From NCBI RefSeq assembly GCF_001421355.1, contig NZ_LMKC01000002.1, positions 1-64,000 of the forward strand: 64,000 nucleotides of DNA. Direction: 5' to 3'. Made by a program: the position numbers and the translations under genes. Positions 43,537 to 53,671 of the stretch are shown in pieces (position 1 is the first letter of the stretch; each line of letters begins with the position of its first letter). The notes beneath the pieces were generated by a model, which worked only from the letters and a program-made list of their open reading frames with translations, ran no database searches and was not told the origin of the DNA. Origin of the DNA: Sphingomonas sp. Leaf9 (GTDB lineage Bacteria; Pseudomonadota; Alphaproteobacteria; Sphingomonadales; Sphingomonadaceae).

Positions 43537-45471
43537 TTACGACGGATTATGCTCCTTCAGGAACGCGGTCATCTCGCTCAGGAATTGCAGCCGGTCCTCG
43601 CTGCGGGAAAAGAAATGGTCGCCCAGCGGCTGTTCGACATAGCGATAGGGCTTGCCCGCCTTCTTCAGTTCGGCGGCGAGATTGCGCGACTGGGCGACCG
43701 GCACGCGCTTGTCGACCTTGCCGTGCATCAGCAGGATCGGGGTCGAAAAATCCCCGGCATGGAAGCGCGGCGAGATCAGCTGGAAATCAGGGGCCTGCGT
43801 CTTCAGCCAGTCGCCGATGGTGCGGCCGTTCAGGAACTGGCTGTCGTACCGGCGCAGCGCCGCCAGATCCGACACGCCGGCATAGCTGACCGCACAGCGG
43901 TACAGATTCCCGTCGCGCTGGGCCGCGCGCATCGCCGCATAGCCGCCATAGGACGCGCCGACCATGCACACCCGCTTCGGATCGGCGATGCCTTGTTTCG
44001 CCAGATGGGTGACCGCATCGTTCAGGTCGTCCTGCATCTTCAGGCCCCATTCGCCCGCGCCCTTCTTGGCAAAGGCGATGCCATAGCCCGACGATCCGCG
44101 ATAATTGGGCTGGATCACGACATAGCCGATCTCCGCCAGATATTGCGTCCACCAGTCCCAGCCCTCGCTGTCGCGCGCCGACGGGCCGCCATGGGGGAGG
44201 ACGATCAGCGGCAGGTTCTTTTGCCCCATCCGGTGGCGGGGCATCGTCAGCACCGCTTCGATCGGCGTCCCGTCGCGCGCGGCATAACGGATCGTGCTGA
44301 CCGGCGAGAGGCGGCGGCTCTGCAATATCGGGCTGTTCCAAGCCAGCCGGTTCATCTTCGCATTGCCGGTGTCCCAGAAATACAGCGCGCCGGGCTGCGA
44401 CGCGGCGGCGACTTCGATCAGGAAGCGGGTGCGCGTCCGGTTCCACGATATGATCCGGGCGCGGCGGTCGCCGACCGATCCGTCGATCGCCTGCTGCAAT
44501 TCCTTCAGGTCGTTGTCGAACCAGACCGACCGTCCATGATGGTCGGTGACGGTGGCACCGACCACGTCGTTTTCCTGCGCATTGTCGATGATGCCGTCGA
44601 CGTCATAACCGTCGAGCGCGTAGAGCTTCTTGCCGAGCTTCAGGTCGGGCAGCGATACTTCGTACAGCGCGGTGAAGCCGCCTTCGTCGTCATAGGCGAC
44701 GGCGGTGGTGCCATCGGCGCGGAAGGTGAGCGGGATGGTCATCCCGTCCTCGTCCTTGCGCGCGCGCCGGGCGATTGGGCGGAAACTGTCGCGGTTGTTC
44801 GCGCGGTACAGCAGCGCCGAGCTGCGCGTGGCATCGTTATATTGATAGGCGGCGCGGACCTGCCCCTCGCCATCGGCGTACCAGGTGCGGACGTTGGGAC
44901 GCCCCTCCGCCACGCGGCGCGACTTGCCGGTCGATACGTCGATCTCGAACACCGACGGGTTGAAATCGGCTTCGGTTTCGATGCCGGTCTGTTTCGACAA
45001 CAGGATGCGCGGGGTTCCGTCATGCGCGACCCACAGCACATCGTCGGCGCGCACGCCCGAGCTGTTCCAGTCGAGCCGGCGGGTGGTCTTCAGGTCGGTG
45101 CTGATCGCCAGCACGCGGGTGACGTAGATTTCCTGGCCGAAATAATCCTGCTGCGCACCGAGACCGATCACGACCCAGTCGTCATTGACTCAGCGCCACC
45201 AGTTGATGTCGGTGTTTTCGGGGGCAGCCATCGTGTGGTTCTGCTTGGTATCGATCAGCGACGTGAGCAGCAGCACCTGCTTTCCGTTCACCGCGCCCTT
45301 CGCCATCAACCGCGTGCCGTCGGGCGATAGGCTGGGAGATTCGAGCAGTGGCAGTTCGGCGAAGGTGGTGATCGGGACGGGCGTGGCCGGGTCGACCGCG
45401 GCGACGGGCGCCGGGGTCTGTGCCGGCAGGGCGGTGGCAAGCGTCAATCCGATCCATGGCAACAGCCGCAT
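43537..45471 (-). pseudogene. S9-family prolyl oligopeptidase-like peptidase interrupted by an in-frame TGA
   Basis: One reading frame runs from ATG 45471 to 43537 but is broken by TGA at 45190-45192, after residue 93 of about 644. Upstream is a signal peptide (MRLLPWIGLTLATALPAQ) and the first beta-propeller residues ending INWWR. Directly downstream, in the same frame, VNDDWVVIGLGAQQ continues the same domain. The C-terminal alpha/beta-hydrolase part is intact: GASYGGYAAM (Ser), HGKVDKRVPV (Asp) and LGDHFFSR (His). Homologues usually have Trp at the stop position (WWRWVNDD), so TGG to TGA is the simplest change. It may be a true nonsense mutation or a sequencing error. The ORF fragment from 45171 lacks a signal peptide. 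Confidence 0.85.
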
Positions 45472-45488
45472 TCTCGTCCCCCGTATGC

Positions 45489-45525
45489 GCCGGGGGGCGG
45501 GGGCCGCGCGATGCCGCCCCCCGGC
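45489..45525 (-). promoter_or_regulatory. GC-rich stem-loop in the leader of the S9 peptidase gene
   Basis: CCGGGGGGCGG (45490-45500) and CCGCCCCCCGG (45514-45524) are exact complements, extended by one outer G-C pair, giving a 12-bp stem with a 13-base loop. It lies about 18 bases upstream of the ATG at 45471. No T-run follows on the minus strand, so a classical terminator is unlikely. Confidence 0.45.
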
Positions 45526-45603
45526 AGCGCGCGTCCGTCCTGAATCGAAAAGCCCCCGCCGTTCGCCCGCGATGGTAGCGCGGCCACGGCGAGGTGCAAT
45601 GGC

Positions 45604-47778
45604 TTATCCCGCGCCCCCGCCGGCAAGCGCGGCGAGCAGCAGCAGGGCGACGATGTTGGTGATCTTGATCATCGGGTTGACCGCAGGGCCGGCGGTGTCC
45701 TTGTACGGATCGCCCACCGTGTCGCCGGTAACCGCCGCCTTGTGCGCCTCCGACCCTTTGCCGCCGTGATTGCCGTCCTCGATATATTTCTTGGCATTGT
45801 CCCACGCGCCGCCGCCGCTGGTCATCGAAATCGCGACGAACAGGCCAGAGACGATGACGCCGAGCAGCATCGCGCCCAACGCCGCAAAGCCCTGTGCCTG
45901 TCCCGCGACCCACTTCACGATGTAATAGACCGCGACGGGGGAGAGGACGGGGAGGAGCGAGGGGATGATCATCTCGCGGATGGCGGCGCGGGTGACGATA
46001 TCGACGGTGCGGCCATATTGCGGGCGGCTGGTCCCGGCCATGATGCCGGGGTCGGCGGCGAATTGCGCACGGACATCCTCCACCACCGATCCCGCCGCGC
46101 GGCCGACGGCGGTCATGCCGAACGCGCCGAACAGATAGGGGAGCAGCGCGCCGAGCAGCAGTCCGACGATGACGTACGGATTGGACAGCGAGAAATCGAC
46201 GGTCAGGTCGGGGAAGAACAGCTTCAGGTCGGTGGTATAGGCCCCGAACAGCACGAGCGCGGCGAGCGCGGCGGAGCCGATCGCATAGCCCTTCGTCACC
46301 GCCTTGGTCGTGTTGCCGACCGCGTCGAGCGCATCGGTGCGGCGGCGGACTTCTTCCGGCAGGTTCGCCATTTCGGCGATGCCGCCGGCATTGTCAGTGA
46401 CCGGGCCATAGGCATCGAGGGCGACGACCATGCCGGCCAGCGCCAGCAGCGCGGTCGCGGCGAAGGCGACGCCGATGATGCCGGCGAGCTGGTAGGATGC
46501 GATCACCGCGACGACGATGACAAGGGTCGGCAGCGCGGTCGATTCGAGGCTGATGGCAAGGCCCTGGATGACGTTGGTGCCGTGGCCGGTGACGCTGGCC
46601 TTCGCAATCGACTTGACCGGGCGATAGGCGGTGCCGGTGTAATATTCTGTGATCCACACCAGCGCGGCGGTGACGGCAAGGCCGATCATCATGCACCAGA
46701 ACAGGTCCATGCCGGTGAAGCTCTGCCCCGCGACCGGTGCCTGTGCGCCGAGCGCCCCATCGACGGTCAGCGTATCGCCGCCCGGATCGAGGAAGCCGGC
46801 CCCGCCGATCACCGCGTTCAGGTCGCCGAGCGCCCAGCTTGCCGCGAAATAAATGGCGGGAACGGCGAGCAGCGCGGTGGTCCAGAACCCCTTGTACAGC
46901 GCGCCCATGATCGACTGACCCTTGCCGAGCCGGACCATGTAGGTGCCGAGGATCGAGGTGACGATGCACACCCCGCCGACGATCAGCGGCAGCGCCATCA
47001 GCCGCAGCAGTTCGGCGGGCGGTGCCTGGACCAGCAGCGCGATCGACACCATGGTCAGGCCGATGGTGACGACATAGGTTTCGAACAGGTCCGCGGCCAT
47101 GCCGGCGCAGTCGCCCACGTTGTCGCCCACATTGTCGGCGATGACGGCGGGGTTGCGGGGGTCGTCCTCCGGAATGCCCGCCTCGACCTTGCCCACCAGA
47201 TCGGCGCCGACATCGGCCGCCTTGGTAAAGATGCCGCCGCCCAGCCGCGCGAAGATCGAGATGAGCGACGCGCCGAAGGCCAGCGCGGTCAGCGCTTCGA
47301 CCACTTCGCGGTCGCCCGGACCATGGCCGGCAATGGCGACGAGGTACCAGAAGATGCCGGCGATCGCGAACAGTCCGAGGCCCGCGACCAGCATGCCGGT
47401 GATCGCGCCGGAGCGGAACGCCATGGTAAGGCCCCCCTGCAACGACCCACGCGCAGCCTCCGCCGTGCGGACATTGGCGCGTACCGAAATCTCCATGCCG
47501 GCATAGCCCGCTACGCCCGACAGCACCGCGCCGATGACGAAGCCAACCGTCGACAGCGCGCCAAGGGTCGGGAAGAGGATGATGGCGACGATGACGCCGA
47601 CGATGGCGATGGTGCGGTATTGCCGGCCGAGATACGCCTTGGCCCCTTCCTGGATAGCGGCGGCGATATCCTGCATCCGCGCATCGCCCGCAGGCGCGCG
47701 CAGCACCTGCATGGCGGTGAAGATGCCGTAGAGCACGGCCAATACCGCGCACGCCATGGCCAGATAGACGATCGTCAT
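45604..47778 (-). CDS. hppA: Membrane H+-translocating pyrophosphatase, K+-insensitive type
   Basis: The ATG at 47778 follows an AGGAGG ribosome site and gives 724 residues with about 16 transmembrane helices. The pyrophosphate-binding motifs are present: [44 protein letters not shown] region (about 190-235) and the C-terminal [14 protein letters not shown] / [19 protein letters not shown] lysine in [11 protein letters not shown] replaces the alanine found in K+-dependent enzymes, which marks the K+-independent class. It couples pyrophosphate hydrolysis to proton pumping across the inner membrane. A 234-base gap with a large inverted repeat separates it from thiL. Confidence 0.97.
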   Translation of the reverse strand: MTIVYLAMACAVLAVLYGIFTAMQVLRAPAGDARMQDIAAAIQEGAKAYLGRQYRTIAIVGVIVAIILFPTLGALSTVGFVIGAVLSGVAGYAGMEISVRANVRTAEAARGSLQGGLTMAFRSGAITGMLVAGLGLFAIAGIFWYLVAIAGHGPGDREVVEALTALAFGASLISIFARLGGGIFTKAADVGADLVGKVEAGIPEDDPRNPAVIADNVGDNVGDCAGMAADLFETYVVTIGLTMVSIALLVQAPPAELLRLMALPLIVGGVCIVTSILGTYMVRLGKGQSIMGALYKGFWTTALLAVPAIYFAASWALGDLNAVIGGAGFLDPGGDTLTVDGALGAQAPVAGQSFTGMDLFWCMMIGLAVTAALVWITEYYTGTAYRPVKSIAKASVTGHGTNVIQGLAISLESTALPTLVIVVAVIASYQLAGIIGVAFAATALLALAGMVVALDAYGPVTDNAGGIAEMANLPEEVRRRTDALDAVGNTTKAVTKGYAIGSAALAALVLFGAYTTDLKLFFPDLTVDFSLSNPYVIVGLLLGALLPYLFGAFGMTAVGRAAGSVVEDVRAQFAADPGIMAGTSRPQYGRTVDIVTRAAIREMIIPSLLPVLSPVAVYYIVKWVAGQAQGFAALGAMLLGVIVSGLFVAISMTSGGGAWDNAKKYIEDGNHGGKGSEAHKAAVTGDTVGDPYKDTAGPAVNPMIKITNIVALLLLAALAGGGAG

Positions 47779-47879
47779 CCGCAAACCCCTCCTGAACGGG
47801 GCCGCCCGGCTGTCTCGTCGGGTCGATGCCCTTGAAGTGGGGCAGCTTATGCCGATGGGCGGGGGGCGCAATAGCTAAA

Positions 47880-48012
47880 TCCTCCCCGGCACGGGGAGGG
47901 GGACCAGCGAAGCTGGTGGAGGGGGATCTCCTCGCGACGCATCCGTGCCGTATGCCGACACCCCCCTCCACCACCGCTTCGCGGCGGTCCCCCTCCCCGT
48001 GCCGGGGAGGAT
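47880..48012. repeat. Large intergenic inverted repeat between thiL and hppA
   Basis: The left arm (about 47880-47925) and right arm (about 47962-48012) are near reverse complements. The outer 20 bases (TCCTCCCCGGCACGGGGAGG) match perfectly; the inner part around GCGAAGCTGG differs. The loop is about 40 bases. The right arm ends at the thiL stop codon. It resembles dispersed sphingomonad intergenic repeats and may end the thiL transcript. Confidence 0.7.
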
Positions 48013-48887
48013 CAGTGCTGGTAGCCGAGGCGATCGGGCACGGGGAGGGGGCGGCCCGCGTCTAGCAGGTCCAGACCTTCTCCTTTTGCAAACCGTCCGA
48101 TGCGCGTCGCTGCGACTGGAGGCTCGCCGTCGCAGGCGAACAGCAATTCGTAATCGTCGCCCGCCGTCGCGGCGGTCAGGGCGTCGTGGCCGAACGCCTT
48201 AAGGTCGTCGGACAGCGGAACGCAGGCAAGGTCGATCTCGACCGCCAACCCGCTGGCCGCCGCCATGCGGCCGGCGTCGATCAGCAGGCCGTCGGACACG
48301 TCCATCATCGCGTGGACATGGGGGGCGAGCGCCTGTCCTTCGGCCAGCCGGGGCGTCGGGCGGCGGTACCGGGCGAGCAGCGATGCCGGCCCGGCCGCCC
48401 CCTGCGCGATGGCGAGGCCGGCGCCGGCATCGCCGATCGTGCCAGTTATCCACAGGCTATCCCCAGGCCGCGCACCGTCGCGGCAGGGGGCATGGGCGCT
48501 GCGGCCGAGCGCGGTCAGCGACAGGATGCGCGGGGTGTGCGGCGGCAACTTCACCGTGTCGCCGCCGAGCAGCGGACAGTCGAACGCGCGCAGCACCGCG
48601 TCGAGGCCAGTCAGGAAGGCGCGGTCCCAGTCGTCGTCGCCGATCGGATAGCCGAGCATAACGCCGACCGGCACCGCGCCCTTGGCGGCGAGGTCGGACA
48701 GGTTGGTCGCGACCAGCTTCCACGCGACATCGGCAGGCGGGTCGCTGGCAAGGAAATGGACGCCCGCGACGATCATGTCCTTGGTCAGCACGAGGTCGCC
48801 GAGATGCGCGGCATCGTCGGTCAGGCCGTGCGCGCCGGGATGGAGCGGCAGGCGGCGCAGCGCGGCGATGAAGTCGGCCTCGGTCAC
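48012..48887 (-). CDS. thiL: Thiamine-monophosphate kinase ThiL
   Basis: The GTG at 48887 overlaps the DUF2332 stop by 4 bases and gives 291 residues. Motifs of the AIR-synthase-like fold are visible: FIAALRRLP, GLTDDAAHLGDLVLTKDMIVAGVHF, DVAWKLVATNLSDLAAKGAVPVG, ALLGGDTVK-like LLGGDTVKLP, MMDVSDGLLID and TAGDDYELLF. The enzyme makes thiamine pyrophosphate from thiamine monophosphate using ATP. The usual GEDDAA motif reads GLTDDAA here, a minor variation. The stop lies against the inverted repeat. Confidence 0.93.
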   Translation of the reverse strand: MTEADFIAALRRLPLHPGAHGLTDDAAHLGDLVLTKDMIVAGVHFLASDPPADVAWKLVATNLSDLAAKGAVPVGVMLGYPIGDDDWDRAFLTGLDAVLRAFDCPLLGGDTVKLPPHTPRILSLTALGRSAHAPCRDGARPGDSLWITGTIGDAGAGLAIAQGAAGPASLLARYRRPTPRLAEGQALAPHVHAMMDVSDGLLIDAGRMAAASGLAVEIDLACVPLSDDLKAFGHDALTAATAGDDYELLFACDGEPPVAATRIGRFAKGEGLDLLDAGRPLPVPDRLGYQH

Positions 48888-49915
48888 ACGCCCGCGATCC
48901 ACGCGCCATGGGCGTGGGCGGTGGCGAGCATGTGCGGCGCGGGCTGGCCCGGCCAGTGCTGGACGATCAGTTCCTGGCGTTGCAGCACCCGGTCGGGCTC
49001 CATCCGGACCCATGCGAGCGGGCGTTCGGGCGTGGCGCGTTCGGCGGCGTCCTGCATCATCGCGGTGATCGCGGCGCGGCGGGCATCGCCCAGATATTGC
49101 CAGACGACCGAATGCAGCAGCACGCGGGTGACGCCCGCCGCCTGCGGTTCGGCCAGGCGGGCGCGGAGCCAGTCGACCGCATCGCCCTGCACCAGATCGA
49201 CCGGCCGCGCGCGCCGCATCGCGGTGGCGGCGGCAAGGCGCGCCTGCCGTTCGGGCTGGTCGGCCCAGACATAGCCGGCAAGGCGGGTGGCGACCGCCGG
49301 GTAGGTGGCGTCGAGCGGCTGGATATCGACGCCGCGTACCGACCGGATTTCCAGCGGCACGGCGGGTGGCGGGGCACCACGCCAGTCGGGGCGGATCGTG
49401 ACCGGGCTGTCGTCCGGCCCGACGCTCACCCCGCCTAGGTCGAAGCGATAGCGGTCGATCAGCAGGTTCAGGCCGGCGCTCGACCCGATCTCGAGCAGCT
49501 CGACCGCCGGGCCGTGCGCGGCGGCGACCGCCAGCAGCCCGGTCATCAGCACGCCCGATCGCATCGGTTCGTTGGTCTGCGGCGGGCCGTCGAGCCAGGG
49601 CAGCAGCGCGGCGTCGTGTTCGACCAGCACGCGGCGCAGGATGGCCACCGCGTCACCCCGCCCGGCGAACAGCGCGGTCAGTTCGGGATCGCTGCCCTTT
49701 CGGGCAAGCGCGTGGAGGCCGCCGACCAGCCGCAGCGGCAGCGCGTCGGGGATCGGCTGCCCCGGCCAGTCGAGCGTGCGCCGCCCGGTGGCGCTTTCCC
49801 GCGTCAACGCCTCGGCCAGCGCGGTGCAGACCGCCGCGGTCACGGGCGCATCCATCGCCGCGCAGAACGCCGCCTGCTGGCGAAAGGCATCGCGATTCGT
49901 CGGTTCGTCGGCCAT
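48884..49915 (-). CDS. DUF2332 domain protein
   Basis: This 343-residue protein matches the DUF2332 family along its length. Visible segments are [74 protein letters not shown] and [19 protein letters not shown]. The [11 protein letters not shown] segment resembles an S-adenosylmethionine-binding loop, so a methyltransferase-like fold is plausible, but no function is established. It is divergent from hisG with only 50 bases between, so their promoters must overlap or lie within coding sequence. It is coupled to thiL. Confidence 0.88.
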   Translation of the reverse strand: MADEPTNRDAFRQQAAFCAAMDAPVTAAVCTALAEALTRESATGRRTLDWPGQPIPDALPLRLVGGLHALARKGSDPELTALFAGRGDAVAILRRVLVEHDAALLPWLDGPPQTNEPMRSGVLMTGLLAVAAAHGPAVELLEIGSSAGLNLLIDRYRFDLGGVSVGPDDSPVTIRPDWRGAPPPAVPLEIRSVRGVDIQPLDATYPAVATRLAGYVWADQPERQARLAAATAMRRARPVDLVQGDAVDWLRARLAEPQAAGVTRVLLHSVVWQYLGDARRAAITAMMQDAAERATPERPLAWVRMEPDRVLQRQELIVQHWPGQPAPHMLATAHAHGAWIAGV

Positions 49916-49965
49916 GGCCCGTCTGTTGCGCCCGCCGTGCGCCCCAAGTAAAGCCCGGCCTGCCC

Positions 49966-50616
49966 ATGACCGATCCCATCATCATCGCCGTGCCCAAGGG
50001 GCGTATCCTCGACGAAGCCATGCCGCTGCTCGCCCGCGCCGGCATCGTGCCCGAAGCGGCGTTTCGCGATCCCGACAGCCGGGCGTTGCGGTTCAGGACC
50101 GACCGCGCCGACATCGACCTGATCCGCGTGCGCGCGTTTGACGTCGCGACGTTCGTGGCACATGGCGCGGCGCAGCTGGGCATTGTCGGGTCCGACGTAC
50201 TGGCCGAGTTCGACTATTCCGAACTGTACGCGCCGGTCGACCTGAAGATCGGGCATTGCCGCATCTCGGTCGCGGAACCCGCCGGCATGGCCGCCACCGA
50301 CGATCCGCGCGGGTGGAGCCACGTGCGCATCGCCACCAAATATCCGCACACGACCCAGCGCCACTTCGCCGCGCGCGGCGTTCAGGCGGAGTGCGTCAAG
50401 CTGAACGGCGCGATGGAGCTGGCCCCGGTGCTGGGCCTTGCCCCGCGCATCGTCGACCTGGTGTCGTCGGGCCGCACGTTGAAGGAGAATGGGCTGGTGG
50501 AAGTCGAAACCATTGCCGAAGTGACGTCGCGGCTGGTCGTCAATCGCGCGGCGTTCAAGACGCGGGAACAGGTCGTGCCGCTGGTCGATGCGTTCCGCCG
50601 GGCGGTGGCGGCATGA
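49966..50616 (+). CDS. hisG: ATP phosphoribosyltransferase, short form
   Basis: The 216-residue product begins [18 protein letters not shown] and contains [43 protein letters not shown] and the PRPP loop [14 protein letters not shown]. It catalyses the first step of histidine synthesis. The length is that of the short HisG form, which lacks the C-terminal regulatory domain and requires the HisZ subunit; hisZ is not in this window. The TGA overlaps the hisD ATG by 4 bases. Confidence 0.97.
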   Translation: MTDPIIIAVPKGRILDEAMPLLARAGIVPEAAFRDPDSRALRFRTDRADIDLIRVRAFDVATFVAHGAAQLGIVGSDVLAEFDYSELYAPVDLKIGHCRISVAEPAGMAATDDPRGWSHVRIATKYPHTTQRHFAARGVQAECVKLNGAMELAPVLGLAPRIVDLVSSGRTLKENGLVEVETIAEVTSRLVVNRAAFKTREQVVPLVDAFRRAVAA

Positions 50617-51896
50617 TCCGGCTGGACGCCAGCGCGGCCGGGTTCGCCGCCGACTTCGCCGCGCTGGTCGATGCCAGGCGGGAGGCGGACAGCGACGTGG
50701 CGCGCGACGTGACTGCGATCCTGCGCGCGGTGCGCGACGATGGCGACGCGGCGGTGCGCGCCTTTACCGAGAAGTTCGACGGCCATGATCCTGATGCGAC
50801 CGGCTGGCGGATCGAGCGGGCGACGTGCGAGGCGGCGCTGGCGGGCCTCGATCCCGAACTGCGCGCGGCGCTGGAATTGGCGCACGACCGGATCGCGGCG
50901 TATCATGCGAAGCAGCGGCCCGAGGATCGCGACACGGTGGACGCCGATGGCGTGCGGCTGGGCGCGCGGTGGAGCGCGGTCGAAGCGGCGGGGGTCTATG
51001 TGCCGGGCGGACGCGCGGCATACCCGTCGTCGGTGCTGATGAACGTGGTGCCGGCCAAGGTCGCGGGCGTCGAGCGGATCGTGATGGTCACCCCGACGCC
51101 GAAGGGCGAGGTGAACCCGCTGGTCCTCGCTGCCGCCGCGCTGGCTGGGGTGGACGAGGTGTGGCGGATCGGCGGGGCGCAGGCCGTCGCCGCGCTCGCT
51201 TATGGCACCGACCGGATCAAGGCGGTCGATGTGGTCACGGGGCCGGGCAATGCGTGGGTCGCAGAGGCCAAGCGCCAGCTGTACGGCGTGGTCGGCATCG
51301 ACATGGTCGCCGGACCGTCCGAAATCGTGGTGGTCGCCGACGGGCAGAACGACCCGGAATGGATCGCCGCCGACCTGCTGAGCCAGGCCGAGCATGACCC
51401 GACCAGCCAGTCGATCCTGTTCACCGACGATGCGGGCTTTGCCGATCGGGTGGCGGCGGCGGTCGATCGGCAGATCGCCGAGCTGGCAACCGGGCAGGTC
51501 GCGCGGGCGAGCTGGGATGCGAACGGGGCGATCGTGATCGTGCCGACGCTGGCCGATGCGATGCCGCTGGTCGACCGGCTGGCGCCCGAGCATCTGGAAC
51601 TGGCGGTCGGCGATCCGGAACCGCTGTTCAAGGCGGTGCGGCATGCCGGGTCGGTGTTCCTGGGACGCTATACGCCGGAAGCGGTCGGCGATTATGTCGC
51701 GGGGCCGAACCACGTGCTGCCGACCGGGCGGCGGGCGCGCTTTGCCTCGGGACTGTCGGTGCTGGACTATATGAAGCGCACCAGCTTCCTGGGGCTGGAT
51801 GCCGCCGCGCTGGCGAAAATCGGGCCGGCGGCGGTGACGCTGGCCGGGGCAGAGGGGCTGCCGGCCCATGCGCGATCGGTGGCGATACGACTGTAA
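50613..51896 (+). CDS. hisD: Histidinol dehydrogenase
   Basis: The ATG at 50613 overlaps the hisG stop and gives 427 residues. Motifs are complete: [78 protein letters not shown] with catalytic/zinc residues, RLAPEHLEL and GPNHVLPTG. It performs the last two oxidations to histidine using NAD+ and a zinc ion. Downstream is nusB after 269 bases that contain short repeats; nusB following hisD is a common sphingomonad arrangement. Confidence 0.97.
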   Translation: MIRLDASAAGFAADFAALVDARREADSDVARDVTAILRAVRDDGDAAVRAFTEKFDGHDPDATGWRIERATCEAALAGLDPELRAALELAHDRIAAYHAKQRPEDRDTVDADGVRLGARWSAVEAAGVYVPGGRAAYPSSVLMNVVPAKVAGVERIVMVTPTPKGEVNPLVLAAAALAGVDEVWRIGGAQAVAALAYGTDRIKAVDVVTGPGNAWVAEAKRQLYGVVGIDMVAGPSEIVVVADGQNDPEWIAADLLSQAEHDPTSQSILFTDDAGFADRVAAAVDRQIAELATGQVARASWDANGAIVIVPTLADAMPLVDRLAPEHLELAVGDPEPLFKAVRHAGSVFLGRYTPEAVGDYVAGPNHVLPTGRRARFASGLSVLDYMKRTSFLGLDAAALAKIGPAAVTLAGAEGLPAHARSVAIRL

Positions 51897-51944
51897 TCGT
51901 TGGGTTTCAGGTGCCGACTTGCGACGGCCCCGTTTGGCTCTGGG

Positions 51945-52077
51945 CCCCCGCCTGCGCGGGGGCACGATCGTGTTCTGGCGGGCCAAAGTTCACTAAGTTC
52001 ACACTCGTGCGCAAGTTGCGCGCGGGGTGGGGCGCGGGCGCGGTGGCGGCGGACGGTTCAAAGGCGGACGGTTCAAA
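51945..52077. repeat. Cluster of short repeats between hisD and nusB
   Basis: The 269-base gap holds three repeat types. CCCCCGC-CTGC-GCGGGGG (51945-51962) is a 7-bp hairpin with the same core as the inverted repeat after cobS. AGTTCAC occurs twice (51987-51993, 51996-52002). GGCGGACGGTTCAAA is exactly tandem (52048-52062, 52063-52077). No clear promoter boxes were identified. Confidence 0.7.
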
Positions 52078-52165
52078 GAGCGTTGGGCCATGCTGGCATG
52101 GGCGGCACATGTAGGAAACCGCCCCCTCGACTTCGGGGGCAAGGTGGCGCTATGGGGCGGCGCTT

Positions 52166-52633
52166 ATGACCAGCAAGAATTCCCGTCCGCGCGGTGCCCG
52201 TCAGGCGCGCGCCGCTGCCCGGTTGGCCGCCGTCCAGGCGCTGTACCAGCATGAGATGGAAGCGACGCCGATCCCGGCGCTGCTCCATGAATTCCACCAG
52301 CACCGGCTGGGCGCGACGATCGAAGACGTCGAATATGCCGAGGCCGACGTCCATTTCTTTGACGATGTGGTCAAGGGCGTCGATGCCCGCCGCGAAGAGA
52401 TCGACGCGCTGATTTCGACCAAGCTGTCGAGCGGCTGGTCGATCGAGCGGCTGGACAAGCCGATGCGGCAGATTTTGCGCGCCGGGACGTACGAGCTGCT
52501 GGCGCGGGCGGATGTGCCGGTGGCGGCGGTCATCAGCGAATATCTGGACGTCGCCGATGCGTTCTACGACCGGCGCGAAAAGGGGTTCGTGAACGGGCTG
52601 CTCGATTCGGTCGCGAAGCAGGTTCGGGTCTAA
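52166..52633 (+). CDS. nusB: Transcription antitermination factor NusB
   Basis: The 155-residue, all-helical product shows the NusB pattern: RQARAAARLAAVQALYQHEM near the start, FDDVVKGVDARREEIDALI, WSIERLDKPMRQILRAGTYELL and AVISEYLDVADAFYDRREKGFVNGLLD. NusB with NusE (S10) binds boxA RNA and supports rRNA antitermination. The length is normal. It is followed by a 159-base repeat-containing gap where the strand changes. Confidence 0.96.
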   Translation: MTSKNSRPRGARQARAAARLAAVQALYQHEMEATPIPALLHEFHQHRLGATIEDVEYAEADVHFFDDVVKGVDARREEIDALISTKLSSGWSIERLDKPMRQILRAGTYELLARADVPVAAVISEYLDVADAFYDRREKGFVNGLLDSVAKQVRV

Positions 52634-52663
52634 GCCCTTCCCACTCCTATCCCCTCCGTTTGC

Positions 52664-52783
52664 TTCGAGCGGAGGTTCGAGCTTGTCGAGAACCGTAGTC
52701 GAGAAGGGGGTGCCCCAAACAGTGTGTTCTCGACGAACGCTTCTCGACACGCTCGAAGCTGCTCGAACCGAACGGGGTGGGTT
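52664..52783. repeat. Inverted repeat of GAGCTTGTCGA-type between nusB and the hydrolase gene
   Basis: GGTTCGAGCTTGTCGAGAAC near 52672-52691 is partly complementary to the downstream GTTCTCGAC and CGCTCGAAGCTGCTCGAACC. This resembles dispersed GAGCTTGTCGA-type repeats frequent between genes in high-GC proteobacteria. It lies between the convergent nusB and alpha/beta-hydrolase genes and could end both transcripts. Confidence 0.5.
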
Positions 52784-52792
52784 GAGGTCGTG

Positions 52793-53671
52793 TCAGGCCA
52801 ACCACCCCCGCATCGCCGCATTGACCGCCTCCGGTGCTTCCCACGGCACGAAATGCCCCGCCTCGACCCGCACCACCGTCAGGTCGGGGACATAGGCGTC
52901 GAGCCCCGCCAGTTGCACCGGCAGCAGCGCGTGGTCCTGCGTTCCCCATACCACCAGCGTCGGTTGCGTCACCGGCGGGAAGGGGCCGTCGAGCCATGCC
53001 GGGCGCGCGGGCGTCTCGTCCATCGCAGGGACGATGATCTGCGACGCGCGGTACCAGTTGAGCATCGCGGTCATCGCGCCGGGATGGCGCCATTCGGCGA
53101 GGTACGCCGCCTTGTCCGCGTCGGCGATCGGATGGCTTACAAACTTCGCGAAGCCGGTCGTGAAGAAATGGTCGAGCCCCGCTTCGGTCAGCCCCTGGTC
53201 GAGCGTCGTGTCGCGGAAGCGGGTCATGTACTGGCTGGCGGCGCGCTGGGCCGGATCGTCGAACAGCGAGCGTTGGAAGACCAGCGGATGCGGCGCGTTC
53301 AGGATGACGAGCCGCTCGATCCGGTCAGGGTGGTTCAGCGCCGCCATCCACGCAATCGCGCCGCCCCAGTCATGGCCGACCAGCGTGAAGCGCCCGATCC
53401 CCAGCGCATCGGCCAGCGCGATCAAGTCGGCGACCGGCCGGGCGGGGGCATAGTCCGCGACCGACGGCGGCTTGTCCGACCCGGCAAAGCCACGCTGGTC
53501 GGGGGCGACGACATAATGGTCGCGGGCGAATTCGGGCAGCTGGTGCCGCCATGTCCGGTGCGATTCGGGAAAGCCGTGGAGGAAGATCATCGCCGGATCG
53601 GCCGGATCGCCCGCCACCGCGACGTCGAGCGATACGCCGGTCGGCAGCGCGATACGGGTAAGATCACTCAT
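52793..53671 (-). CDS. Alpha/beta hydrolase, epoxide hydrolase/dehalogenase-like
   Basis: The ATG at 53671 overlaps the pirin stop and gives 292 residues. The alpha/beta-hydrolase features are the oxyanion FLHGFPESHRTW, the nucleophile elbow VGHDWGGAIAW with Asp rather than Ser, an acidic residue in WGTQDHALL, and the histidine in EAGHFVPWE. The Asp nucleophile and HGFPE motif place it among epoxide hydrolases or haloalkane dehalogenases. The substrate is unknown. It is the last gene of a GST-pirin-hydrolase operon, which suggests detoxification. Confidence 0.9.
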   Translation of the reverse strand: MSDLTRIALPTGVSLDVAVAGDPADPAMIFLHGFPESHRTWRHQLPEFARDHYVVAPDQRGFAGSDKPPSVADYAPARPVADLIALADALGIGRFTLVGHDWGGAIAWMAALNHPDRIERLVILNAPHPLVFQRSLFDDPAQRAASQYMTRFRDTTLDQGLTEAGLDHFFTTGFAKFVSHPIADADKAAYLAEWRHPGAMTAMLNWYRASQIIVPAMDETPARPAWLDGPFPPVTQPTLVVWGTQDHALLPVQLAGLDAYVPDLTVVRVEAGHFVPWEAPEAVNAAMRGWLA

